From NCBI GenBank assembly GCA_964431205.1, contig CAYSIX010000093.1:1-14619 (forward strand): a stretch of 14,619 nt of DNA, read 5' to 3'. Below are positions 5,993 through 13,683 of this stretch, piece after piece. Made by a program: the position numbers and the translations under genes. How positions within the stretch are numbered: position 1 is the stretch's first letter; each line of letters opens with the position of its first letter. This DNA is from CAYSIX01 sp964431205 (GTDB lineage Bacteria; Planctomycetota; Phycisphaerae; Phycisphaerales; Phycisphaeraceae). The notes below the pieces were generated by a model that did not search any database, had not been told where the DNA came from, and worked only from the letters and a program-made list of their open reading frames with translations.

Positions 5993-6009
5993 CGTATATC
6001 CTTATCGGC
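5993..6009 (-). promoter_or_regulatory. Possible promoter elements upstream of the STAS gene
   Basis: On the minus strand GCCGATAA (6009 to 6002) is identical to the sigma-28 -10 consensus, and GATATACG just after it resembles a sigma-70 -10 box. No matching sigma-28 -35 (TAAA about 15 bases upstream) or sigma-70 -35 is found. The site would leave a leader of roughly 110-120 bases before ATG 5873. It is the most AT-rich spot in the 262-base gap between the ygfZ-like and STAS genes, which otherwise holds nothing I can name. Confidence 0.22.
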
Positions 6010-6135
6010 GAGGTCGGGGCGGGTGCCCAGGAAAAACGGGAGCAAACGGGGTGGCGTGGGGCCCCGCGATTGCCGGCTGGGGGGACTGGGCAAGGCGGGG
6101 CGCCTGTTCGAGCGGAAGGGCGGCGGGCCGATCGG

Positions 6136-7326
6136 CTAGCGCTGTGCGGCGGGCAGAAACGCGGGCGCCTGCACCGTCGCCGGCACCAGCTCGCCCTCGG
6201 CGGCCACGAGCACCGTCCGGCCCGGTTCGTGCCGGCCCCACTTCATCACCGCCAGCGCGATCGCCACGTTCCCGCACACCGGGGACACCGCCGCGCTCGT
6301 CACTCCGCCGACCACCTGCTGCGTCGGCTGCTCGGGCTGGTCCTGTCGCGGCTCGAGCACCTGCGCCCCGTCGATGGGCATCCGCTCGTCGTCGAATCTC
6401 AACCCGGCCAGCACACGCTTGGGGTGCCCCAGGTTCTTCATCCGTGCCACGATCTCCTGGCCGAGGTAGCAGCCCTTGGCGAAGCTGACCGCCGCGTCCT
6501 CCAGGCCCGTCTCCGCCGGCAGGGAATCGGGGCCGAAGTCGACGTGGAACAGCGGTGTCCCCGCCTCGATCCGAGCCGTGTTGTACGCCAGCCACCCCAC
6601 CGGCCGGCCGCGAAGCGACTGGCGGCGACGCTCGGCGAACGCCGCGTCGGGCTCGGCGTTGCGCTCGTAACCCGCCGCGTCCAGCAGCGCCTCGTACACG
6701 TCCGCCGCGTCCTCGCTCGGCATGAACAAGCGCAGGCCCGGCACGCCGCAGTCGTCCCGCCGCGTCACCGTGCAACGCGTGCCGGCCAGCGTCAGCACGT
6801 GGTGCGTTCCCGCGGCGATCTCGGCCGCCTCGGTCCCGTCGGTCCGAAGCCGCTCCACCAGCGCACACGCCGCCGGGCCCAGCACCGCGAACCCCTCGCG
6901 TTGCGGCGAGAAGTCCTCGTGCCGCACGTCCTCGCCGAACAGTCGCGACTCCAGCAGCTCCCGCAACGCCGGGATGTCCACCCCGTCGGTCTCGAGCCAG
7001 GTGTCCTCGTCGCCGTGGTGCACGAACAGGTCGGCGACGATGCGGCCCTTCTGGTTGAGCTGGAACGCCCGCCGGCTCGCCCCGCCACGCATCGCCTTGA
7101 CGTCCTGGGTCACCAGCCGGTGCAGGAAGTCCTGCCGGTCGGCCCCGGTCAGCCGGACGATCCCACGCTGCGGCAGGTGCAGCACGCCCACGAACCGACG
7201 GATCGCGGCGTACTCGGTCTCGTACGCGCCAAACGTCGCGACCAGCTCCGGCGCGTCAGGGTCCGCCCCGAAGCGGATACACTCGGCGCCCATCTCGCTC
7301 TGAATGTTCTGGATCTGCGTTACCAT
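6136..7326 (-). CDS. ygfZ: YgfZ/GcvT-like folate-binding protein, iron-sulfur cluster maturation
   Basis: YgfZ (IBA57 in mitochondria) is a tetrahydrofolate-dependent protein that helps build or repair certain 4Fe-4S enzymes in the cytoplasm. The signature K-G-C-Y-L-G-Q-E is present (284-291, Cys286), followed by IVARMKNLGHPKR. The N-terminal GcvT-like fold has VRLTGADRQDFLHRLVTQDV (57-76) and the NQKGRIVADLFVHH strand (91-104), where the QxKGR matches the family. At 396 residues it is longer than E. coli YgfZ (about 326) but within the range of bacterial homologues; extra length lies in the N-terminal 40 residues and the stretch after the Cys motif. The start is ATG 7326; Met12 is an alternative. 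It is divergent from the arabinofuranosidase gene, with 38 bases between them, so their promoters must overlap. Confidence 0.9.
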   Translation of the reverse strand: MVTQIQNIQSEMGAECIRFGADPDAPELVATFGAYETEYAAIRRFVGVLHLPQRGIVRLTGADRQDFLHRLVTQDVKAMRGGASRRAFQLNQKGRIVADLFVHHGDEDTWLETDGVDIPALRELLESRLFGEDVRHEDFSPQREGFAVLGPAACALVERLRTDGTEAAEIAAGTHHVLTLAGTRCTVTRRDDCGVPGLRLFMPSEDAADVYEALLDAAGYERNAEPDAAFAERRRQSLRGRPVGWLAYNTARIEAGTPLFHVDFGPDSLPAETGLEDAAVSFAKGCYLGQEIVARMKNLGHPKRVLAGLRFDDERMPIDGAQVLEPRQDQPEQPTQQVVGGVTSAAVSPVCGNVAIALAVMKWGRHEPGRTVLVAAEGELVPATVQAPAFLPAAQR

Positions 7327-7364
7327 CGTCGCGACTCACGCTCGGGGTACTCAGGGGCCCGCTC

Positions 7365-8846
7365 ATGATTGAGACATCGCTGCACGTGCATCCGTCGTTT
7401 GTGATCGCCGACGTGGACCGCCGCCTCTTCGGCGGGTTTCTCGAGCACATGGGCCGGGCGATCTACGACGGCGTCGTGGACCGCGAATCCTACGCACTGC
7501 GGCCGGCCGTGCTCGAGGCGCTTCGCCCGCTGGGCATGACCGTGGTGCGCTACCCCGGTGGGAACTTCGCCTCCGGCTATCACTGGCGCGACGGCGTGGG
7601 CCCGCGCGAGCAGCGCCCGGCCGTCCACGACCGCGCGTGGAACGCGATCGAGCCCAACGCCTTCGGCACCGACGAGTTTGTCGCGCTTTGCCGACAGATG
7701 CAATGGGACCCGATGCTGACCGTGAACCTGGGCACGGGCACGCCGGAGGAGGCCGGCCAGTGGGTTGAGTACTGCAACGGCGCGCAGGCGACGCGCGAGG
7801 CGGAGCTTCGTCGGCGGAACGGGCACGCCGAGCCGCACGCCGTCAAGCTCTGGTGCCTGGGCAACGAGATGGACGGGCCCTGGCAGATCGGGCACGTCCC
7901 CGCCCAGCGCTACGCCGAGCGGGCGCAGCAGGCGGCCAAGATCATGCGCGACACGGACCCGACGATCGAGCTGGTCGCCGCCGGCAGCTGCGGCGTGGAC
8001 CTGCCAACCTACATGGAGTGGGACCGCCAGGTGCTCGAGTACGTCGCCGACTTCGCGGACTACATCTCGTTGCACCGCTACGTGGGGAACCCGACTGATG
8101 ACACGGCCGATTACCTCGCCGTCGGCCTGGCGATCGATCGGCAGATCGAGCAGATGGACGCGGCGTGCCGCTACGTGCAGGCGAGGCGTCGCTCGAGCAA
8201 GCGGGCGTACCTGTGCTTCGACGAGTGGAACGTCTGGTTCAAGGACCGCGACTGCCACACGCCGCAGGCCGAGTATGCCCGGCCGCTGATCGAGGAGCTG
8301 TACAACCTCGAGGATGCCTTGGTCGTCGCCGGTTTTCTTAACAGCTTTCTGCGGCACGCCGACTGCGTGAAGATCGCCAACATCGCGCAGATCGTGAACG
8401 TGATCGCGCCGGTGCTGACGCGTCGCGAAAACGTGCTGATCCAGTCGATCCACCACCCGTTTCGGATGTTCAGCGAGCGGGCGCGGGGTGTGAGCCTGCG
8501 GTGCGGGGTGGACGGGCCGATGTACGACTCGCCGACGTACGGGCGGGCGTCGGTGCTGGACGGCTCGGCGGTGTGGGAGCGGGAGGCGGGGCGATTGCAC
8601 GTGTTTGCGGTGAATCGCGAGCCGGCATCGCCGATGCAGCTGACCGTCGACGGTGGTCCGCTGAGCGTGCAACGGCTGGAGAGCGCCGAGACGGTCGCGG
8701 GCGACGATCCGAAGGCGACGAACACGTGGGACCGGCCGCAGGCCGTGACCGCCGAACCGTTCGACGATGTGACCTGCCGCGACGGCGGGGCGGTGGTGAA
8801 GCTGCCGCCGCTGTCCCTGACGGCGATGACGTTCTCGCTGAGCTGA
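7365..8846 (+). CDS. GH51 alpha-L-arabinofuranosidase
   Basis: It removes terminal alpha-L-arabinofuranosyl units from arabinan or arabinoxylan fragments. The 493-residue protein has the usual length: a TIM barrel with GFLEHMGRAIYDG (24-36), VRYPGGNFASGYHWRDG (61-77), acid/base Glu168 in WCLGNEMDG and nucleophile Glu287 in CFDEWNVW, then a C-terminal beta-sandwich from about residue 385. There is no signal peptide, so it acts in the cytoplasm on imported oligosaccharides, as is usual for GH51. The ATG at 7365 has AGGGG seven bases before it. No arabinose transporter, isomerase or regulator is adjacent, so the source of substrate is unclear; the gene is unlinked from the pgk and ygfZ-like functions on either side. 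Assignment to GH51 is firm. Confidence 0.95.
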   Translation: MIETSLHVHPSFVIADVDRRLFGGFLEHMGRAIYDGVVDRESYALRPAVLEALRPLGMTVVRYPGGNFASGYHWRDGVGPREQRPAVHDRAWNAIEPNAFGTDEFVALCRQMQWDPMLTVNLGTGTPEEAGQWVEYCNGAQATREAELRRRNGHAEPHAVKLWCLGNEMDGPWQIGHVPAQRYAERAQQAAKIMRDTDPTIELVAAGSCGVDLPTYMEWDRQVLEYVADFADYISLHRYVGNPTDDTADYLAVGLAIDRQIEQMDAACRYVQARRRSSKRAYLCFDEWNVWFKDRDCHTPQAEYARPLIEELYNLEDALVVAGFLNSFLRHADCVKIANIAQIVNVIAPVLTRRENVLIQSIHHPFRMFSERARGVSLRCGVDGPMYDSPTYGRASVLDGSAVWEREAGRLHVFAVNREPASPMQLTVDGGPLSVQRLESAETVAGDDPKATNTWDRPQAVTAEPFDDVTCRDGGAVVKLPPLSLTAMTFSLS

Positions 8847-8881
8847 GCGGCTTGGCGAAGCGCCGCCGCGACGGGCCGCGT

Positions 8882-8926
8882 TATAGTGCTCGGCGTGACA
8901 GGGAGTTCAATCACGATCTGAGGGAG
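8882..8926 (+). promoter_or_regulatory. Candidate pgk promoter -10 and ribosome binding site
   Basis: TATAGT (8882-8887) is a five-of-six -10 box in the 87-base gap before pgk; no good -35 is seen 16-18 bases upstream. GAGGGAG (8920-8926) ends seven bases before the pgk ATG and is one of the best Shine-Dalgarno sequences in the window, as suits a highly expressed glycolytic gene. Confidence 0.45.
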
Positions 8927-8933
8927 CCGGACG

Positions 8934-10124
8934 ATGGCGAAGAAGACGATCGCGGACGTGGACGTTCAGGCCAAGCGTGTGCTGATGCGCGTGGACTTCA
9001 ACGTGCCGCTGCAGGGGGGTCGGATCACGGACGACCGGCGGATCCGCATGGCGATGGACTCGATCCGCAGCGTGCTGGACCGGGGCGGGTCGCTGGTGCT
9101 GATGAGCCACCTCGGCCGGCCGAAGGGCGAGGGGTTCGAGGCCGAGCACAGCCTCAAGCCCGTGGCCGAGCGGCTGGGTGAGTCGCTGAGCCGGCCCGTG
9201 ACGATGGCGTCCGACACTGCGGGCGAGGACGCGAAGGCGAAGGTCGGCGAGCTGAAGCCGGGTGGTGTCGTGCTGCTGGAGAACCTGCGGTTCAACAAGG
9301 GCGAGAAGAAGGGCGACGCCGCGTTCGCCGAAACACTCGCGGGCTTCGGCGACGTGTACTGCAACGACGCGTTCGGGACGTGCCACCGAGAGGACGCGTC
9401 GATGGTCGCGGTGCCGCGGGCGATGAAGGCCCAGGGCAAGCCCGCGGTCTGCGGGTTTCTGGTTCAGAAGGAGATCCAGTACCTGACCGACGCGATCCAG
9501 AACCCGAAGCAGCCGTTCATCGCGATCCTCGGCGGGGCCAAGGTCTCGGACAAGATCAACGTGATCGACAACCTGCTGGGCAAGTGCGACAAGGTGCTGA
9601 TCGGCGGGGCGATGGCGTACACGTTCTCGCTGGCGCAGGGCGGGCGCGTGGGCAACTCACTCGTCGAACGCGACAAGGTGGACCTGGCCAAGCGGCTTCT
9701 CGAAAAGGCCGGCGACAAGCTCGTGCTGCCCACCGACACGCACGCCGGCGACGCCTTCAAGGCCGACTGCAACAAGAAGGTGGTCCCGGCGGGGCAGATC
9801 CCCGACGGCTACGAGGGCCTCGACATCGGGCCGGAGACGGCCAAGCGTTACGCGGAGCTGGTCAAGACGGCGAAAACGGTGGTGTGGAACGGGCCGATGG
9901 GCGTCTTCGAGATGCCGCCGTTCGACGCCGGGACCAAGGCGGTGGCGCAGGCGATCGCCGAGTCCGATGCGACGAGCATCATCGGCGGGGGCGACAGCGC
10001 CGCGGCGGTCGAGCAGCTCGGTTTCGCCGACCGCGTCTCGCACGTCTCGACCGGCGGCGGCGCGTCGCTGGAGATGCTCGAGGGCAAGAAGTTCACCAGC
10101 GTCGAGCTGTTGGATGACAGGTAG
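8934..10124 (+). CDS. pgk: Phosphoglycerate kinase
   Basis: It transfers phosphate between 1,3-bisphosphoglycerate and ADP in glycolysis/gluconeogenesis, in the cytoplasm. The 396-residue length and all family motifs fit: RVDFNVP (19-25), SHLGRP (58-63), LENLRF (115-120), NDAFGTCHR (144-152), LGGAKVSDK (199-207), WNGPMGVFE (318-326), GGGDSAAAV (351-359) and STGGGASLE (372-380). These cover the 3-phosphoglycerate site in the N-domain and the nucleotide site in the C-domain. The start ATG has a strong ribosome binding site. gap is not next to it, unlike in many bacteria; a small hypothetical gene follows after 21 bases and may be co-transcribed. No abnormal residues were noticed. Confidence 0.98.
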   Translation: MAKKTIADVDVQAKRVLMRVDFNVPLQGGRITDDRRIRMAMDSIRSVLDRGGSLVLMSHLGRPKGEGFEAEHSLKPVAERLGESLSRPVTMASDTAGEDAKAKVGELKPGGVVLLENLRFNKGEKKGDAAFAETLAGFGDVYCNDAFGTCHREDASMVAVPRAMKAQGKPAVCGFLVQKEIQYLTDAIQNPKQPFIAILGGAKVSDKINVIDNLLGKCDKVLIGGAMAYTFSLAQGGRVGNSLVERDKVDLAKRLLEKAGDKLVLPTDTHAGDAFKADCNKKVVPAGQIPDGYEGLDIGPETAKRYAELVKTAKTVVWNGPMGVFEMPPFDAGTKAVAQAIAESDATSIIGGGDSAAAVEQLGFADRVSHVSTGGGASLEMLEGKKFTSVELLDDR

Positions 10125-10145
10125 GGCCCGTGCTAAAACGGAAGA

Positions 10146-10373
10146 ATGAGCCGGGACGATCTACGCAAGCTGATCCGCCGCCAGCCGTTTGAGCCGTTCC
10201 GTGTCGTGACCTCGAGCAGACAGACGTATGACGTACGCCACCCGGAGATGGCCGCGCTCGGCCGGCATGAACTGCACCTGATCATCGCCGACGAGAAGAA
10301 TCCGGAGTCGGACAACTGGGCCAAGTGCTCGCTGCCTCACATCGCATCCGTCGAGGCACTGCCTGCGGCCTGA
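10146..10373 (+). CDS. Small conserved hypothetical protein (QPFEPFRV type)
   Basis: A 75-residue soluble protein of unknown function. It starts MSRDDLRKLIRRQPFEPFRV, then has an SRQTYDVRHPEMAALGRHELHL segment (24-45) and ends with a strand-like LPHIASVEAL. The pattern 'RxQPFxPFRV, x-T-Y-x-V-RHPE, GR, HI-x-x-I/V-E' is one I have seen in many short planctomycete and other bacterial proteins without assigned function; it looks like a small mostly beta domain. It begins 21 bases after pgk on the same strand, so it may share its transcript. GGAAG lies only one base before the ATG, too close for a normal ribosome binding site. No cysteines form a metal site and no membrane segment is present. I cannot assign a function. 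Confidence 0.75.
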   Translation: MSRDDLRKLIRRQPFEPFRVVTSSRQTYDVRHPEMAALGRHELHLIIADEKNPESDNWAKCSLPHIASVEALPAA

Positions 10374-10444
10374 CCGCTCATGGATGCCACGCTTGCTCGC
10401 AGGCGTGCCTCTTCGCTTGTCCGCCGCACGGTCGCAAGCGACTC

Positions 10445-10460
10445 TGGCACCGCGGTTGCA
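10445..10460 (+). promoter_or_regulatory. Sigma-54-type -24/-12 consensus match
   Basis: TGGCAC-N5-TTGCA at 10445-10460 matches the sigma-54 (RpoN) core, with GG and GC ten bases apart. It lies in the 106-base gap between two convergent genes and points rightward, so a transcript starting near 10472 would run antisense through the glycosyltransferase gene. No RpoN activator or upstream enhancer site was recognised. The sequence match is exact; whether it functions is unknown. Confidence 0.35.
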
Positions 10461-10479
10461 AGCTCAAAAAGCGTGCGAC

Positions 10480-11634
10480 CTAACCGCCCGCGATCACCGG
10501 GGGGAGGACGGCGAGGCGATCGGGCACGGGCCGGCGCGTCAGCTCGTAACACAGCCGCTCGTACTGATCCGTGACCGCTTCCCAGGAGTACGTGGCCGCG
10601 GCGCGGGCCTCGGCGGCGTGGCGTGATCGCTCGACCACCTCGGGGTTCTCCAAAAGCTGTTGCAGCACGTCGCGCAGCGACGCGGCGCCGGCCGACCCGT
10701 CGTACGCATGGCCGGCGTCGCCGACCGTCTCGAGGTTCACCGGCGTGTTGTGGACGACGCAGCAGTTGCCCATGGCCATCGCCTCGATCAGAGCCGGGTG
10801 GGTCCCGCCGACGCCGGTTGTCGCCACGTACGCCCACGCTTGGCTGCCCAGCTCGCGGTATCCCTGGCCGAACACGTATCCGGTGAAGACGATGCGCGGG
10901 TCGCCGCCGGCCAGCTCGCGCAGCTCCCGCTGGTACGCCTCGGCGTAGGGCGCGTCGCCGACGATGACACACTTCATGTCCGTCTCGAGCGCTCGGAACG
11001 CCTCGACCAGGTGGTGGGCGTTGTTCTCAGGCACGAGCCGACCGACGAACAGGACGTACCGACGCGGCTCGAGGTCGAAGCGACGCAGCGTCTCGCCCGG
11101 CGGCAGCCGTTCGATGTCCGAGCCGTAAACGATGTACGGCGGGGCCGTGCCGGTACGTTGCTTGTAGTAGGCCTGAACGGTCGGACTGTCGGTCAGGTAT
11201 TGATTGGGGCACCACGCCGCGAGGCGCTCGGCGACGCGGATGTAGAGTTTGGCCCACGCCGGCCACTTCTGCCGCTTCCAGTCCAGCCCGTCCACGTTCA
11301 GCGCGGTGCGCGTGCCGACCACTCGGGGGATCCACGTCACCGGCGCGTTGCCGGCGATGAAGTAGAGCGCCACATCGTACCTTCGCGGCAGCGCGTGCAG
11401 CGACGAGAGCAGCGAGTGGATGATCGTGTCGAGGTACTTGTTGCGGATCGTCGGCAGCTTGACCAGGCGCATCCCCAAATGCTCGTCGCCGACGTCCTCG
11501 ACGTGGTGCGAGCGGCAATAGACGGTCACGTCGTGCCCGCGGGCGGCGAGACGGCGACCGAGCTGCTCGACGCAGGTCTCGAAACCGCTGTAGCTGGCCG
11601 GGATGCCACGCGTGCCGAGCATCGCGATCTTCAT
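10480..11634 (-). CDS. Glycosyltransferase of the DUF1972/GT4 rhamnosyltransferase-like type
   Basis: A GT-B fold enzyme of 384 residues that should add a sugar from a nucleotide-sugar donor during surface polysaccharide synthesis. The N-terminus MKIAMLGTRGIPASYSGFET (1-20) and NVDGLDWKRQKW (113-124) are hallmarks of the DUF1972 N-terminal domain found in rhamnosyltransferases and related enzymes. The C-terminal donor domain has YVLFVGRLVPENN (193-205) and GGTHPALIEAMAMG (276-289), where the second glutamate of the usual E-x7-E is kept (Glu284) and the first position is changed, as is common in this subfamily. ATG 11634 gives a start directly at the family motif. It stands divergent to the first sulfotransferase gene, with a 122-base gap. 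Rhamnose is only a suggestion; the donor cannot be read from sequence. Confidence 0.9.
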   Translation of the reverse strand: MKIAMLGTRGIPASYSGFETCVEQLGRRLAARGHDVTVYCRSHHVEDVGDEHLGMRLVKLPTIRNKYLDTIIHSLLSSLHALPRRYDVALYFIAGNAPVTWIPRVVGTRTALNVDGLDWKRQKWPAWAKLYIRVAERLAAWCPNQYLTDSPTVQAYYKQRTGTAPPYIVYGSDIERLPPGETLRRFDLEPRRYVLFVGRLVPENNAHHLVEAFRALETDMKCVIVGDAPYAEAYQRELRELAGGDPRIVFTGYVFGQGYRELGSQAWAYVATTGVGGTHPALIEAMAMGNCCVVHNTPVNLETVGDAGHAYDGSAGAASLRDVLQQLLENPEVVERSRHAAEARAAATYSWEAVTDQYERLCYELTRRPVPDRLAVLPPVIAGG

Positions 11635-11756
11635 CCGCTCAAGTTAGCGGGTTCAGGCGGCGGCTTCCACGCCCGGCGACCCCCAGGTGAGGACGCCAAC
11701 CGCGCTTGCCGGGTGCCGAACTTGAAACCGGGAACTCGAAGCTCGACACTTCCTCC

Positions 11757-12731
11757 ATGGCCCTGCCGAACCTCATCATCGCCGGCGTGAACAAGGCCGG
11801 CACCACCTCGCTGTTCAGCTACCTGGGCCAGCACCCGGCGGTGGGAACGTCGGCGGTCAAAGAGACGTGTTACTTCCTGCCGCCGCGGTACGGCCGTGCG
11901 ATCGAACCGCTCGACGTTTACGAGGCCCAGTTCGCGCACTGCGGCGACAGGCCGGTGCGCGTCGAGTCCACGCCCGGTTATTTCGCCGGCGGCGATCCCG
12001 TCGCCCGCGCAATCCACGACACGCTGCCCCACGACGTCAAGCTCGTGCTCATCTTTCGCGATCCGGTGAGCCGGCTTCAGTCGTTCTTCCAGTTCAAGAA
12101 GAGCACGCTCGAGCTGCCGGCGGACATGTCGCTGGCTCAATACGTCCAACGCTGCCGATCGTTCGATCCTCAGGAAATCCGCCGGCAGGAGAATAACGCT
12201 TACTTCGGCATCGCGGGCGGGGAGTACGCGGCCTATCTGCCGACCTGGCTCGATCTGTTCGGGCGGCAGCGCATCCACGTCACGTTCTTCGAGCACCTGC
12301 GCGACCGGCCGCGCGACGTGCTGCGCGAGCTCTTCACGTTCGCCGGGCTCGACGCGGGATTCGCCGACCGCGTGGACCTGACGATCGAGAACCGCACGAC
12401 CAACTTCCGCTTCGCGGGGTTGCAGCGGGCGGCGCTGCGGCTGAACGAGCGCGGCGAGCGGTTCTGGCGATCGCATCCGAGGCTCAAGCGAAGCCTGCGG
12501 CGCGCCTATTACGCACTCAACGGCCGCGCGTTCGACGTCGAGGCCGACGACGCGACGCTCGCCGACCTGCGGGGTTACTTCGAGCCGTGGAACGCCCGCT
12601 TCGCCGACCAGCTCCGTGCCGCGGGTTACACCGGCCTGCCCGGCTGGCTCAGCGACCCAGGCGCCGCCGCACGGTCGCGGTCAGCCGGCGCATCCGTCGC
12701 AGGTTCAGCAGCAGTGTCAGACCGGCCTTGA
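11757..12731 (+). CDS. PAPS-dependent sulfotransferase (NKAGTTSL type)
   Basis: Sulfotransferases move a sulfuryl group from PAPS to a hydroxyl or amine of a sugar or other acceptor. This one has 324 residues from ATG 11757. The 5'-phosphosulfate loop is AGVNKAGTTSL (9-19, Lys13) at the very N-terminus, and the 3'-phosphate site is LIFRDPVSRLQSFFQF (98-113, Arg101 and Ser105). It resembles the heparan-sulfate-type (Sulfotransfer_1) branch. There is no signal peptide or membrane anchor. The frame is open back to a TTG at 11706, but the family begins at the ATG. The last 27 residues overlap, tail to tail, 83 bases of the other sulfotransferase gene; they are low-complexity Ala/Ser and probably not part of the fold. 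Neighbouring glycosyltransferases suggest a polysaccharide or glycolipid acceptor. Confidence 0.9.
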   Translation: MALPNLIIAGVNKAGTTSLFSYLGQHPAVGTSAVKETCYFLPPRYGRAIEPLDVYEAQFAHCGDRPVRVESTPGYFAGGDPVARAIHDTLPHDVKLVLIFRDPVSRLQSFFQFKKSTLELPADMSLAQYVQRCRSFDPQEIRRQENNAYFGIAGGEYAAYLPTWLDLFGRQRIHVTFFEHLRDRPRDVLRELFTFAGLDAGFADRVDLTIENRTTNFRFAGLQRAALRLNERGERFWRSHPRLKRSLRRAYYALNGRAFDVEADDATLADLRGYFEPWNARFADQLRAAGYTGLPGWLSDPGAAARSRSAGASVAGSAAVSDRP

Positions 12732-13683
12732 TCAGCCACGTCACACGCAGCCACGCGCCGGCCAGCACCCCCTCCCGCACCGGCTCGATGGCGTAACCCA
12801 GCGATCGCATCCGCGCGTCACAGATGCGCTGCGTCGCCGCTGCCTCGCTCGGCCGCAGCCCCGTGCGCCACCGCCCCGCCGCCGACGCGTCGATCCCCTG
12901 CCGCGCCGGCTCGTCGCGGCGGTTCGACGAGCCGACCCGCGGCACCTCCAGCATCGCCGGGTCGTACGCCAGACCGAGCCACTCGCACAGGCCGCGCACC
13001 TGGTCCTCGGGATTCGCCAGCAGGTCCTCGAAACGCAGCCGCCGGAAGCGCGGGTGGTCCGCCAGGCGCTGGCCTGCCTCGACCGCGCCGTTCCACAGCA
13101 GGCTCATCGTGATCGGGTGGTAGCCGGCCCACGTCCGCATCGCGTTCCACCACGGCGTGCGATCCGCGCCCAGGAACCGTCGACGCCACCGGTGCTTCTG
13201 CGACAGCAGCACGTCACGCGGATCGCGGATCATCTGAATCGCCCTCGCCCGCGGAAAGTAGCTCAGCAGCTCACGCAGGTAGTACAGGTTCCGCGGCGTC
13301 TGGTCGCAGACGATCGGCTTGGCGGCCGGATGGTCGGCACCAGCCGCCTCGGTGCGGAGAAACCCGGCGTACACGGCGGGCGGCGTCAGCGGGGACTCGA
13401 TCGCGGCCACGACCGATTGCGCTTCCGCTTCGTACCGCCGCGGATTGCGCTGCGTGTAGTAGCCGTCGCGCTGAATGGTCATCAGTCGTGCGACCCACCC
13501 GACCGCGTGGTCCACCGATACGACGGGCGGCGGGTCGACCGGCTGCCAGAGCTGCTCGAAAAAGTGCAGCTCGTTGAACGTGAACACCTGCCGGTGTCGG
13601 CCGAGCACGCGGCCCAACATCGTCGTGCCGCTGCGGCTGCTGCCGACCACGAAGATCACGCGCAGCGACGCTGGATCGTTCAC
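12649..13683 (-). CDS. Second PAPS-dependent sulfotransferase (SSRSGTTML type)
   Basis: A 344-residue sulfotransferase from another branch (Sulfotransfer_3-like) than its convergent neighbour. The PAPS 5' loop is VVGSSRSGTTML (12-23) and the 3'-phosphate motif is IQMIRDPRDVLLSQ (149-162, Arg153). CDQTPRNLYYL (126-136) is the usual D-K/Q-T-P acceptor-side segment. RFEDLLANPEDQVRGLCEWLGL follows. The start is the GTG at 13683, which overlaps the TGA of the upstream glycosyltransferase by four bases (GTGA); the longer frame to 13788 would lie inside that gene and has only Ala/Gly-rich filler. A weak hydrophobic, basic C-terminus (from about 315) might touch the membrane. Coupling to the glycosyltransferase suggests that both act on the same glycan. 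Confidence 0.9.
   Translation of the reverse strand: MNDPASLRVIFVVGSSRSGTTMLGRVLGRHRQVFTFNELHFFEQLWQPVDPPPVVSVDHAVGWVARLMTIQRDGYYTQRNPRRYEAEAQSVVAAIESPLTPPAVYAGFLRTEAAGADHPAAKPIVCDQTPRNLYYLRELLSYFPRARAIQMIRDPRDVLLSQKHRWRRRFLGADRTPWWNAMRTWAGYHPITMSLLWNGAVEAGQRLADHPRFRRLRFEDLLANPEDQVRGLCEWLGLAYDPAMLEVPRVGSSNRRDEPARQGIDASAAGRWRTGLRPSEAAATQRICDARMRSLGYAIEPVREGVLAGAWLRVTWLIKAGLTLLLNLRRMRRLTATVRRRLGR

Noticed and set aside
6002..6009. A full sigma-28 promoter upstream of the STAS gene
   Set aside because: The -10 matches GCCGATAA exactly, but the required TAAA-type -35 at the correct distance is absent (the region is C/G-rich); kept only as a low-confidence promoter element.
7320..8672. A 450-codon open frame on the minus strand opposite the GH51 gene
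   Set aside because: It is an antisense shadow: high GC removes stop codons, the product is rich in Arg/His/Val with no family motif, and the plus strand carries an intact GH51 enzyme with both catalytic glutamates.
10430..10480. Bidirectional terminator between the convergent genes (GGTCGCAAGC at 10430-10439 against GCGTGCGACC at 10471-10480)
   Set aside because: The arms pair at nine of ten positions, but the loop is about 30 bases and no clean T tract follows the stem; too weak to call a terminator.
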